A program made the position numbers and the translations under genes. Source: Alligator mississippiensis (lineage: Eukaryota; Chordata; Crocodylia; Alligatoridae). Taken from it: a DNA stretch of 64,000 nt. The notes under the pieces were generated by a model that saw only the letters and a program-made list of their open reading frames with translations, was not told the origin of the DNA and ran no database searches. Where the stretch lies: assembly GCF_030867095.1 (NCBI RefSeq), contig NC_081826.1:37550001-37614000 (forward strand). The letters run 5' to 3'. This document shows positions 44,075 to 54,439 of this stretch, piece after piece. The first letter of the stretch is position 1, and the number at the start of each line of letters is the position of its first letter.

Positions 44075-46220
44075 AATCTATGAAACTATCTATGAAACTT
44101 GGCATCTTGAGCAACATGTCTTGGTTCGGGAGGAGAGGTGGGATGAGCACTTGTTTGCCTTGTGAGCAGTCCTGTACCCTGCCTTCCCCACAACCATAGG
44201 AACTGAGCTAGAGTAGCCCCACGCCATCCAGCTGTAGGAGCTGGATGCCAGCACACAGCAGCAGCAAACTTGGCTGCCTGGCCATCGGAAGGTCTTACCT
44301 GCCACAGGGACTTAGACCCCCGCTGGCCCTGCAATGTCCCAGCATCATGTTCCTACAACCAGATGGTATGGAGCTTCAAAACTCTTCTTTGAACTCACCT
44401 GACCCAGATTGTTGTCTTTGTAGGTCAATTCTCATAGTGCCATGCTAGGGGCACCTAACAGCTGCTCTAATTTATGTTGCATGGCACTGCCCAGAAGGGG
44501 ATTTAAATGCAAAATAGAATTAGTTTAGTGTACAAGCATCCCAACAAAAGCCTTCTTATACCTCTTTTTCACTGCTATACAACTAGCCTGTACGTCACCA
44601 AAGGAGCCACACTTACCTTGAATTGATCTTTCCTAGGATGGTTAGTCTGGCTTTATGGCTAAATGATGCCAACAGTACATCACAGTGTGTTAAAGGAACT
44701 AGCTCCAGTAGGTCACCTAGGATTTAATATCTTTTGTAATAGAACGGCAGTGCATGATGGCTGTTTGAGTAGTGAATAAGTCTGTTCAGAAACTTGGGAT
44801 GTGATCAAAGAGACATCCTGAAGCTTCAGCCTTACCTTCTTTCATTAACCATCCCAACATCCTCAACAGAAACAGTTTAATAGCAAAATATTATAAAGCA
44901 TGATCAGATAGGTGCATACTTCTACAAAATGACTCCAGTTTCTGGCTGCTGGAGTAGAATGCACAGGCCTGAGTGAGGCGCCCAGGCTTCATATACAACA
45001 CATCAGGAGAGTGAGACTGCAAACATGTTGCCTTTGTACCACCATAAAGTTTTTTTATGGGAAATCTGGGGTTCCCCCATTAGCAGAGGTGTGCCCTCTG
45101 AGTTGGACACAGCAGCCTGATACATGCTCCTGAGAAATCCCTTTCCAAAGAATTCCTGGGTCATGTCTCTCCAAACAGGGGACCTCAGGGTTCCTCATTT
45201 GCAGATGTCTCGCAGGATTCGGCCCCTGGAGCCCTGGGAGTGGCAGGGGCCAAACCTTGTGAGGCAATGGATGCCTCTGTCACCCAATGACATGGGTGAG
45301 TCTCCTGAGTCTGAGGGGGCACCCATGGATGCCATCAGTGGCATTGGCAGCGGGGCTGGAGCTGGCAAGCATCCACAGACGCTGTCAGTGGCGTTGGCAG
45401 TGGGGGCAGAGCTCTGCAGATGCTGGCATTGGCGTTGGCTGCAGGGCAATGGCATTGGCAGCGACAGCGGGGATGGCCCTATCAGAGCATTACTGTGCCT
45501 CCCCTACGCATCACCTATGCCCAATGCAGTGGATCAGTGGTGCTGGGACACATCCTGGCACAGCTGATGCAGGACAATGTCTGTTTATAGCTTTAGACAC
45601 ATAAGAAAGGGTTCCTAGACAGCTGTTACCTTGTAAATATTTTATCCAAGTTATGTCCATCTGTGATTGTGCATTTTGTGTAAGTGCTTGTACTGTAAAG
45701 CTAATAGGACCACATTTATATCCACTGTAAATCCATACTTCAAAGGGATCCTAAATTAGGTGTTGAACTTTGATAGAATGATGCTAGTTTATACCAGCTG
45801 AGGATCTGGGCTATAGTTTTATATCTTTAATAACTTGCCAGGATGGCTATCAACACACTGATTTGGAAGGGCATTTCCACCTGCTGAGACTGGTCATGGA
45901 GGCCAGGTACAGAAGTTACACTTATTGCACGGTAGGCACACAGAAAGCACTCTACAGCTGCAACTGAGCAGAAGATCAGGGCACAAAGAGCACTGTAAAA
46001 AGGGCAGATTATACTCTAAGATGTGGTATCAGACTTCATCTCAGTATGTTAGGGTGCCATAATGAACATCAGACCCATCACATGTATCAGCTCCCATCAC
46101 GACTCATGGTAGATCACATTCCTTTGGCAACCCATGGTGCTTTGTGGCACCATACTCACCCTTTCCCCCCCACCTGACCCTGAGCCATGCTCTGGCCTTG
46201 GCTAGAGCTCATGTGGTCTG
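44075..46220. other. Non-coding stretch with a short imperfect repeat
   Basis: No gene recognised. At about 45335-45475 the words GGCATTGGCAGC, GGCGTTGGC and GCTGTCAGTGG recur irregularly, like a decayed minisatellite. Confidence 0.4.
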
Positions 46221-46224
46221 CCTA

Positions 46225-47340
46225 AACACTGGACCAGCCCTGCCCCCATGCTGTCACTGATGAGTCAGTGAAGCCCGTTTCCAAACCTTCCTCCCCCTCC
46301 TCCCTTCCTTGTTCCCTGTGGCCAGCTATGAGCCAATGCCTGGTATTACCTCTCAGTGTGCATATTCCATCTACCCTGTCTGGGCATTTGTAAAAATTGT
46401 AGCTTTCGATTAAGTGCTGTGCTGATTCCACATTCACAGGGGGGCTGTCCAAGATGTTCATCTTGTTTAGTGTTGTTTGGAGGTGTCTGTATCCATATCT
46501 AAATCTGTTCAGCTTGACCCATGCTTCTCTGTCAAGGTTGTGCCCAGTGGGGGACTCATTTGGTGTTGGTATAAAACACTGTAGGAATACATTTCAGACC
46601 GGATTACTTTGAATGATCACTTCATTTCCATTCACCCTACCCCTTATCTAAATGTAGTGCAACACAAGAGGCCACAGTACCTGGCCTGACAGGCTCTCCA
46701 CAGGCCCAGAAACCTGGCAGCAGGGGAGCGGATAGTGTCTGTCTTTTTATGTCACTAATGCCCAAGGGTGCAGGGAATACTTGTGTGTGTGTGTGTAAGT
46801 TGTGCAGCCTGCTGTGAGTCTCTTTGCACTGTTAAATGCAGTGTCAAGCTTTTAAGTGTGACCATTTCTGGACCATGCAGGAGCACAGTAATCTGGTGCA
46901 GTGTATACCACTGCAAGTGTGGTGGTTCTGAGCACTTTGAGGTTGGCACCCCATGTTGTGCTGGCTAAATGTCTTAAGGCAGATACTGGTGCAGAGACTT
47001 GACTGCTGACCTTTTGAATGTGATGTTTGTAGATGAGGGAACGGTCTAAGGTAACTCCTTGGTAAATTGAGGTATGCTCATGGGGATGACTGTGGTTGCC
47101 TGCTCTGATATTCAGTGTGCTCTTGGCTCAATGATTATCCATGTGGAAGAGTGATAATACTGATTTATTGATGCTCCTCACTGACCTCATGCCTCTCTGA
47201 CAACACCCCCGACCCCCATGCCACTGGTTTGGAATTGAGGTATGGCACCAGGCTCAGTTCTCCCTACTGTTGCTGGGGGGTTATCAGTTTGTGTTATATT
47301 GAGTGGGGCCATAGATCTGGGTAATTAACAGTTGACTGCC
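46225..47340 (-). mobile_element. Degraded non-CR1 LINE, C-terminal part of RT protein
   Basis: Read on the minus strand, 47060 to 46870 gives an open stretch with GVTLDRSLIYKHHIQK, a TTWGANLKVLRTTTLAVVY block and YCAPAWSRNGHT. These are conserved after the RT core in a group of non-LTR retrotransposons whose proteins end with an AWxxLNRFRTG..L..W.....SP.C.CG..QT..H motif. That end motif is present at 46516-46400 as AWVKLNRFRYG, then ILDSPPVNVESAQHLIE, with the Cys residues lost. It differs clearly from the CR1 proteins elsewhere in the window. Stops and frameshifts show an old inactive copy. The clade cannot be named by eye. Confidence 0.65.
46870..47060 (-). pseudogene. LINE RT fragment (GVTLDRSL region)
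   Basis: This is the best preserved part of the 46.2-47.3 kb LINE, about 64 codons without a stop. Upstream, at 47060-47150, the same frame continues imperfectly with LFHMDNH, a stop and AKSTLNI, matching the usual FHLxNREA..LNV segment. Downstream it continues with KSLTLHLTVQ in a shifted frame. Confidence 0.6.
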
Positions 47341-47353
47341 CCATCCCTTAATG

Positions 47354-47530
47354 CAGGGATTCCTAACCTTTTTATGCCGTGGCCGCAAACCACTGACCCG
47401 AAGTTACTGTGGGCCAGAAGTCACCACGGACCAGCAAACCATGGACCAGAAGTCACTGCAGACTGACAAACTGTGGACCAGCAGTGACCGGCATCCTGTG
47501 GGCAGGTAGCCAACCCTTTTTTATACTTGG
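47354..47530. mobile_element. hAT-like 5' end (CAGGGATTCCTAACC)
   Basis: CAGGGATTCCTAACCTTTTT followed by GCCGTGGCC and repeated ACCAGAAGTCAC/GACCAGCA words resembles the start of reptile hAT elements with CAGGGGTTCCCAACC termini. A complementary right end was not found, so the element is truncated or its end is elsewhere. Confidence 0.5.
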
Positions 47531-48043
47531 TATACCCCCCTCCACACACCCCCTGCTGGAGAGGTGAGCTGAAGACAGAAGCAGTAAGGGGCCTAATTTC
47601 CCCCCCCCCTTTTTTTTTCATGGAGCCTGCCTGCAACTCCCACAGTGGGGGGGGGGGGGGGAGAGAGAAGGAGGGCTAGCTGCCAGCAAGATGAGCAGCT
47701 CCTGAGCTGTAGGGCACCCCAGTCATTCCCTCCATGGTGGTGCCTCCAGGGCTGCCTAAGTGGGCTGCTAGTGGGTGGGTGCTCCCCAGGAAGTGCTGCT
47801 ACCATGAAGGGAAGGTCCAGGGCTACCTGCAGCTCAGAGCCCACCAGCAGCTTGCCTCCTGGCCACAGGAGAGGCGGGCAGGCTCCATGGGGAAAAAAGA
47901 GAAAAGGATCAGGACCCTCCCTGCTTTATTTTTTTTCACCCTCAGCAGAGCCTGCTCATGTGAGCTGCCACTGAGCTGAGCTGCCACCGAGCTATGCAGC
48001 CCCTGAGCTGCAGGGAAGCCTGGTCCTTTCCTCTGCATTGACA

Positions 48044-48150
48044 GGGTGTCGGCAACTTATCGGCAGTCCCCTCTGATGCCTGATACACAGCAAGCACCTT
48101 TATCACACAAACAGAATTTCAGCTGTCACAGTGGGGGACAGCCATCTAGC
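48044..48150 (-). mobile_element. Possible LTR fragment related to the 50-kb solo LTR
   Basis: GGTGTCGGCAACTTATCGGC and the following TGATACACA match the solo LTR around 50464-50510 (GGGTCGGCAACTTATCGATA, then ACACATCAAG). GCTGTCA(C/G)AG occurs at corresponding distance. Only about 60-100 bases can be aligned. Confidence 0.35.
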
Positions 48151-48199
48151 CACTGCAGACCCAGGTTCCACTGCAGGGGAGTGGCACAGCTTCTGCAAA

Positions 48200-48560
48200 G
48201 ACAGGCAACTCCTTCACCTCTGATCCAAGCTCTGAAGTGGGTAATGTTCCACAGTTTTTCTTTATTAGGCACACAAAAAGTTTGGCAGCTGCAACATTTA
48301 AGTAAACCAAGGGGAGGCAGTTTCGTATGCACCAACCCCTCTGCTGCCCCAAGTTTTCATGTTTAAGTTGAGCATCTACAGCTTCTCCCCCACCACCCCA
48401 ACATCATAACTGCCCAGTGCAGCCAGAGTCTTTCCCCATTCTCTCAATGTTAACTGAGAAGAAGGTTCCAAGTTCCAGAGTGGGCAACAGTTTTTGTGTA
48501 ATAAACACACTAAAAGTTTAGCAGTGTCAACATTTGATTAAAACAAGGCACGTCTCCTCT
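48200..48560. repeat. Diverged tandem duplication
   Basis: Segments at about 48222-48315 and 48461-48555 align in the same orientation: TCCAAG(C/T)TC, GTGGG, CACAGTTTTT or AACAGTTTTT, CACAC/CACTAAAAGTTT, GCAGC/GCAGTG, CAACATTT. The separation is about 240 bases. The family is not recognised. Confidence 0.45.
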
Positions 48561-48980
48561 TTGCACAGCATTTCCCCACACCCCAATGTGTGTTCCTGGG
48601 AGGCAGGAGAGGGAGATGGGAAGGAGGATGGTATGAGTTGTGGGTAGTGGTGCCTGTGACACAGGGCCAGAGGAATCTGGGGCTGGAGACTCATGACCCA
48701 GCACCAGGGTATGGGCAGTCAAAGCTGTCTAGCCCTAATCATTTGTGGAGGGTTCCTGGTCCACATGGGTGAGGAACTACTTCATGGATCCGGATAGCCT
48801 GCCATGATGTGGGGCCAGGACCACCAATATTGGTGGGGGTTGGGGAAACAGGTATCCAGGAGACATGTGCGCGTGCACACACACTAACTTGGTGAGCACA
48901 GAGCACACTGGGCATGTGTGGTGTGGCTGGCTGACGGTTCATGCCAAGCCACTACTGTAGCAGGTCCAGGTGGGTGGCTT

Positions 48981-49260
48981 CAGTGCTGTAGCAAAGCGGG
49001 GGGAGGGGGGGGAGAAGTGGGGCAAACAAAGTGAAGGGATGCTAACAGATGCTGCCCTGCTGAAGGCAGGGTGTGGGACAGAGCCATGAGTGGCTTACTT
49101 GAGGGGCGTGGGGACAGGGGAAGGGCATCTCCTGCCACTGCCTGCACTCCCAGGCAAGCACGGGGGGGGGGGAGGTTACCTCCGGATCTGTGCATGGGGC
49201 GAGGGTGGGCTGCCATTGCAGGCTTTTCCCTGGACACTAAACTTTGTTGTTACGGCACTA
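48981..49260. mobile_element. Non-autonomous hAT element, 8-bp target duplication
   Basis: The left end CAGTGCTGTAGCAAAG and the right end, reverse complemented, TAGTGCCGTAACAACAAAG form inverted termini. The flanks GGTGGCTT (48973-48980) and GGTGGCTG (49261-49268) are an 8-bp duplication with one difference. The core shares the GC-rich ATGAGTGGCTTACTTGAGGG and TGCCTGCACTCCCAGG segment with 20.8 and 31.5 kb. Non-coding. Confidence 0.75.
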
Positions 49261-49264
49261 GGTG

Positions 49265-50156
49265 GCTGTGATATCCCCACCAGCTAATCGGGGGTGGCTT
49301 GGCCGTTCAGCTCCACTTGGGGGTCTTTGGCAGCCTAGGGACCCCACTGGGCATGCTGGGAGGTGTGCGAGAGCCCCCCTTGCCTGCTGTGCTTCGGCTG
49401 TGCATGTAGGCTTTGAGCTACCTACAAGGGCTAATGTGTGTTCTACTTCCTCCTGATCTAAAAAGGGTACAGCTCGAAAGTTAGTGTGTTTCTGCCACTG
49501 TTTTCTTGAACCTGTACCTGTGTTTTGTGGATAATTTAATATTTCCATTTGTTTAAATAATGAAACTATCCTATTACTCTATTTAATAATAGATCTTGTT
49601 TAAATAGAAGGCTCTAATTCAGTTTTTTAGAAAATGTATTATTAGGGGGATTTATGAATGCTTGCAATAATATTAATTCTGATATAATTGTAAACAGAAA
49701 AAAAAACAATTATTCCCTTTAAGGATGTTACTTGATGTTTCCTTGCAAAAGTCAGGAATTTTATCTTCCATTTATATTTGCTAAATCGAGCAGTCAGAAA
49801 TCAAAGTTTTCTGACCGTGGAAAAATACATTCCCTCAATCTATAAAATGCAGAAAAAGAGATTTTGAAATAACTTTCAAGGCAAAATATGATTTGATTTT
49901 CTAAAAAGCCTTTCTATTATACTGAAGTGCTTGAACTATATTCATCTATGGTACTTCTCGCTAGGTTAATCTGATCTCCAAAAAAATATTTTTACAGTAT
50001 TTTTTATAGTTATTAAAAATCCTGTTTCAAGACCAAGAAGAAAGATTCAGTTCTGAAGTATAGCAAATCAGCTAGATGAGCATGACAGAATGCAGTATAA
50101 TCTGTCTGTCTCCTACTTTTTTGGACTAATTTATTTTTAAAAGGCACATATCATAT
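49265..50156. other. Non-coding stretch, nothing recognised
   Basis: AT-rich after 49540. No gene or repeat recognised. Confidence 0.4.
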
Positions 50157-50274
50157 CCAGGTTGTCACAGGCCAGCTGGGCACTGTGAGTGTATTAATTT
50201 TATCAGAGGCCAACTGGGCTGTTCAATTCAGTTTTCGATCAAGGAGGCAAAGTTGGGACTGAAGTAAAGGCAAA

Positions 50275-50280
50275 TTTATT
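50275..50280 (-). promoter_or_regulatory. LTR polyadenylation signal AATAAA
   Basis: AATAAA on the minus strand inside the solo LTR, followed by a T-rich and GT-containing stretch. Confidence 0.6.
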
Positions 50281-50678
50281 ATAACTTACACACACAACAG
50301 TTAACAGAAAGATAAATGCAATAAGCAGATGATGCAGTATTAAAGAGCTAATAGTAAATAACAGATAATAACAACAGATAGATGGATCAATTCTGTTGCA
50401 GGCCAACTGGGCACTGTAAGGGTATTAGCCACTGGGCTGTTCAAAACAACAGATAGACAGACATGGGTCGGCAACTTATCGATAGTCCCTCAATGCCAGT
50501 ACACATCAAGTAATTCCAGCGAAGTCAGGCATCCCTGATTGACGCTGTCAGAGGGATTACGGGGGAAATTCCCTTGATCAGGATCCAATCCTCACTCACA
50601 CCGGGAGTCCGGGGTCTGGGTGTGGAACAGAAATGATCGTTCTGTTCCCTCCTTCCTGCTGGCTACCTGATGCATGCG

Positions 50679-50687
50679 CTTTTTATA
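50679..50687 (-). promoter_or_regulatory. LTR TATA box
   Basis: TATAAAAAG on the minus strand, about 400 bases upstream of the AATAAA, in the expected U3 position. Confidence 0.6.
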
Positions 50688-51230
50688 CCTAGTCTTATGT
50701 TAATCTGTTGGCCTCAGAGCCACTCACAATGTTGCCCTATAGCTGTCACCCTATGGGATTGAAAGGTGTTAAAAATTATCATAAAAGGTTACTACCCAAA
50801 CTTGGGTTTATCCAATAAGCAAATTATGATGCAGCACCTTTAGGTTTGAAATTGACATTGCTCTGCCTAAGCTCCAACCCCTTTTAGGTTTCATTTGAAT
50901 ATGCTTTCTTAGGATGTGCTTTCCTGGAATGTGTTGGGTTTGCCAGGCAGTTGGATCCAGTTTTTTATCGTTAAAGCTGAACCCTGAGCAGAAACTGTTA
51001 GGCCAGCTAATCTTGCATCTACAACTTTGCCTATGGGGCCCAGTCAGTTCCACAAACAGTTAATTTTATCATTTTGGTCAAACTTATGATAGACAAGTTA
51101 CATTTGCGGTTTACAAACTTACAAGCTTTATATTAACTAATATTACCTCTTTAGGCAAAATACCAAATGTCTCTAAGAAGCACATATTTATTGCTTATTA
51201 ATCCCTCTGTTTCTTGCCGTCACACCAGGT

Positions 51231-52120
51231 AGGTTCTAGTTCTTTCCAGTCACCTCTGTTTTACTGTAGCAAGATCAAAACAATTTTCTGTTCAAGACCC
51301 ACTCTTTAATTTAATCTCCCTGTTATGGATATTTTAGATGCTTAAGGCTGGACCCTTCAATACATCTGAGGCTGGGTGGTGGTTTTGTACCATCATTCCA
51401 CTGCCTTGGTCTTAGGGACAACTAATATTGGTTGGATCACCAGCAAAGAAGAGAACTTCCTCAGGGACCTTTTATTCAGAGTGGCAATACATGAGACTCT
51501 AGAGGCTGATCTGCCAGCCCAGCAATTGCAGAAATTAATCGCATTCAAACCACACTCCTTACTGCTCTAGCACATTGACGGAACAGCCCCTACACCACTA
51601 AGAATAAGTGATATAAAATCTGCTTTTATTTCTTTTGAGGACTTTCCAGTCTGGCCATCCTCTAAATGATTTGTGTTGCTTCTGTGATTGTCACTGAGAA
51701 GCAGACCCTGCATACTAATTTTTAACTCTCACCTGGTCCATATCAAATCCTGAAAACAATGTTTTGTGGTCAGATAAAAGTAGCCTTGAGCATATGCTGA
51801 GAAATATGTCTGAGACAGGGCCTGGGAGCAGCACTAGATCAGTAAAAACTGGCTATGTCATTAATTTCTAGTCTTTGGTGTGCACTGAGCAGGAGCAAGT
51901 GGGCAGGGCATGTTCTCTGTGGTAGTCTTGGGTGCTGACCAGAGACAGTGTAGACAAGCTTTAAGACTGCACTTTTCAAATCAGGCTGCAGGCATCCATA
52001 GGGATTTGTGGTGAGCTTCTAGAGGGTATATGAGAGGAAGGGACGGGGAAAAATAAAAGGAGGAAAAAGGAAAAAAAAATCAAAGAACAGCTGCATATTC
52101 TCTCCTTGCTGGATGGAAGG
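51231..52120. other. Non-coding stretch, nothing recognised
   Basis: An open frame of 64 codons at 51376-51570 has no recognisable domain and no supporting signals. No repeat recognised. Confidence 0.4.
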
Positions 52121-52494
52121 GTTATGGCAGGGGTAGGCAAAATACAGCCCATGGGCCAGATTGCCAGGCCAATCTATCTGGCCCACAGAGACCCTAAAAA
52201 ATTTAGAAAATTTTATATTTATCTGCTCCTGGCTGCCTATCAAAGATGACACGAGTCAGGGGCAGTAGGACCCAGGGGGAGTCGGCAGGACCCAGCAGCA
52301 ATGCTGGCCCAGCCCTGCCCCACTCCCAACCTCCTCCCACCCATGCCCTCCCAACTGGAAGCCCCTGCCTGCTGCAGCTTTCACTGATTCCCTAGTTGTC
52401 TACCAGCCGCTCTTCCAACACGTGGCCCCCAACTGCATCGTGGGAACACAGGAGCACAAGGCCCATGCCGGTACCCCAGGGCCTCCCAGGAGTG

Positions 52495-52558
52495 GGAGGG
52501 TGTGTGTGTATACACATGTGTGTGCATGTGTGTGTGCAGTGAGGGAGGGACAGTGTGC

Positions 52559-52616
<58 letters not shown>

Positions 52617-52620
52617 AGGG
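52495..52620. repeat. (TG)n microsatellite
   Basis: An uninterrupted (GT) run of about 45 bases near 52566-52610, preceded by interrupted GTGTGTATACACATGTGTGT. It lies within the hAT element. Confidence 0.9.
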
Positions 52621-52649
52621 ACGGACAGCATGTGTGTTAATAGGGTGAG

Positions 52650-52905
52650 TCCTGCACACACACCCCAGCATACACATGCACCCATAACCCCCTTGCATTG
52701 CCATACATGCGGACCCCTTCACACACCACAGCCACCCTCTCCCCACACACATTCCCCACACCCCATATATCCCTGCACCCACAGCCCCACACCTATCCAC
52801 AAAACCCACACACCCCCCCACACCCCACATACCCACACACCCACAGCCTCCCACAAGCCAATACCCACCCCTTTCATACCCCACCCCCTCCACAATATAC
52901 AAGAG
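52650..52905. repeat. C/A-rich low-complexity tract
   Basis: CACACCCC, CCCACAC and ACACCCACA words dominate. Open frames rich in His, Thr and Pro here are composition artefacts. Confidence 0.75.
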
Positions 52906-53644
52906 TAAGACTTCATTTTAAGTTATTATACAATCACTTCTATGTACACTACACAAACACATGTAGATCAGGACAAAAATATTTTTTTGAAATCAAATTA
53001 ATGAATGCTGTAGATGTTCAATTTTTAGAATATAATTTGGTATCTTTCTGGTTACAGGTTGGCAAAACCCCTTGCTGAAAGTAGTATTTCCGGGGGCAAG
53101 GGGAAAGACTTCTGGTGGCAAAGGTCAGAGGTTAAGGGACAGGACTTCTGGTCACAAGATGGTGACCTAGGGACAGGGCACCTGTCAAGGGGTGGAGCTA
53201 CCCATGCGACCCTCAACAGCTTGCTAAAACTTAGTAAGTGGCCTTCTACCCAAAATAATTGCCCACCCCTGGGTTACAGTGTGGCTATAGTGGTATAGTG
53301 CTGTTTTTTATTATCCATAATACAACATTTTTGGAGTGCACAACTGTGTAACATACTTAAGAAAAGTTTTGTTTCCCTCAAAAATTGAGAATCATTGATC
53401 AAAGCTGCTGCAGCTATATTTTGCCATTTAAGCTATGTACAATGCAGTTAGATACTGCCTATATTTTAATGAAGAGCCTTTAACATTTTCTACTTCCTCT
53501 GCTTGTGATATAGCTTTGTACCAAGTGTGCTGATGCTTAAAAGGGAAGGAACTAGGGAATCTATTTTAAGTTTATACCAAAACAAAAACAAAAAAAGAAA
53601 AAGAAAACCTTTTTCTTAACCTGTCTGGGGTCTTGTGAACCCAA

Positions 53645-53728
53645 CATTCAGTCCTGCCTGTGGCAGGGGGTCAGGCTAGATGACCTGTTCAGGTCCCTCC
53701 TAACCCTAGCTACTATGAAACTATGAAA
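53645..53728 (+). mobile_element. CR1 3' end fragment
   Basis: GGCAGGGGGTCAGGCTAGAT, then GTCCCTCCTAACCCTAG, ending CTATGAAACTATGAAAC, is the terminal part of a CR1 3' UTR. Only about 85 bases remain. Confidence 0.75.
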
Positions 53729-53734
53729 CCAAGG

Positions 53735-54435
53735 ATGGAGGCAACCCCTTGGAAGCTTAATATGGGGGGATATTATCTGGGGAGAGGGGGCATGACTGGA
53801 TTGAAGCTGGGCAGGGTAACAGAGGCTGTCATTCAGGGTAACTGCTAACAGCAACTGAGCTCCCCAGAATGAATAACAAGCTGAAACAACAGGGACTTCC
53901 ACCCAGAACACTGGTTATAGGCAAGGCCAGAGCCGTGGCTGAGCCACATGTACCAAGAAGTTTTCTACAAGTCTAACAAAACAGAAGAGCAGGGGAAGGA
54001 TTGCTTTGTAACTGTGTGTCCATTTGTGAGAGATGGAAAGATCACAGAAACAGCAAAGGCAGCAGAAACCCAAGACCAGACAGAGAAAAACTTGTAGCAT
54101 GACTGGGAAAAACCTAAGCAAAAAGAGCTTTTGGATAGAACTTTGGCTGGAAAGAGGCCTGAAGTTGCATGCAAAGAAAACTGCCTCCTGTACTTTTTCT
54201 TCTAGGTTCAGGAAAACCAGATGTCACAGGCATCCTTTGTAAATAAAAAGGATTTAGTTAAGGAAATAGCTGACTCCATCACATTTTCTAACAGGAAAAA
54301 AACACTGAATATGACACCTTGGCTGACAGTTTGGGTCAAAAGGATCGACAATATTAATTCCTGAATTTCTCTTATTCTAGTCCAAATCCCATGAATAAAC
54401 TGATCTACATTTTTACCTGTCCACATAGTCCTAGG
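53735..54435. other. Non-coding stretch, nothing recognised
   Basis: No gene or repeat recognised. Confidence 0.35.
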
Positions 54436-54439
54436 ACAT

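Larger units (their letters stand above)
50163..51224 (-). mobile_element. Solo LTR of an endogenous retrovirus, 6-bp target duplication
   Basis: The element begins TGTCAC and ends GTCACA (TG..CA in either orientation). It is flanked by a perfect direct repeat CCAGGT at 50157-50162 and 51225-51230. Orientation is minus: on that strand TATAAAAAG (plus 50679-50687) precedes AATAAA (plus 50275-50280), as expected for U3, R and U5. At 1062 bp it has LTR length and no internal genes, so it arose by recombination between two LTRs. A 6-bp duplication fits beta- or alpharetrovirus-like groups. Near the 3' end it contains a duplicated GGCCARCTGGGCACTGTRAG block. Confidence 0.85.
52128..53271. mobile_element. 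Non-autonomous hAT element, CAGGGGTAGGCAA termini
   Basis: The left end CAGGGGTAGGCAAAATACAG, followed by CCCATGGGCCAGATTG, and the right end ATTGCCCACCCCTG are the classical hAT inverted termini of the CAGGGGTGGGCAA type. The flanks GGTTATGG (52120-52127) and GGTTACAG (53272-53279) match at 6 of 8 positions. The interior has an expanded (TG)n block, a C/A-rich block, and two imperfect copies of a GGACTTCTGGT/GACTTCTGGTGGC unit near 53105-53165. No transposase. Confidence 0.75.

Noticed and set aside
45280..45600. Frame rich in Gly, Ala and Trp that looked like a structural protein
   Set aside because: It translates an irregular GGCATTGGCAGC-type repeat. Both strands are open and no start context was seen.
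47640..47665. G run of about 15 bases as a functional element
   Set aside because: A simple homopolymer; similar runs occur at 31380, 49160 and 58540 with no shared context.
51376..51570. 64-codon open frame with a protein-like composition
   Set aside because: No domain, no flanking splice signals I could defend, and this length is expected by chance.
52380..52920. 173-codon minus-strand frame rich in Gly, Val, His and Thr
   Set aside because: It is a translation of the TG microsatellite and C/A-rich tract inside a hAT element.
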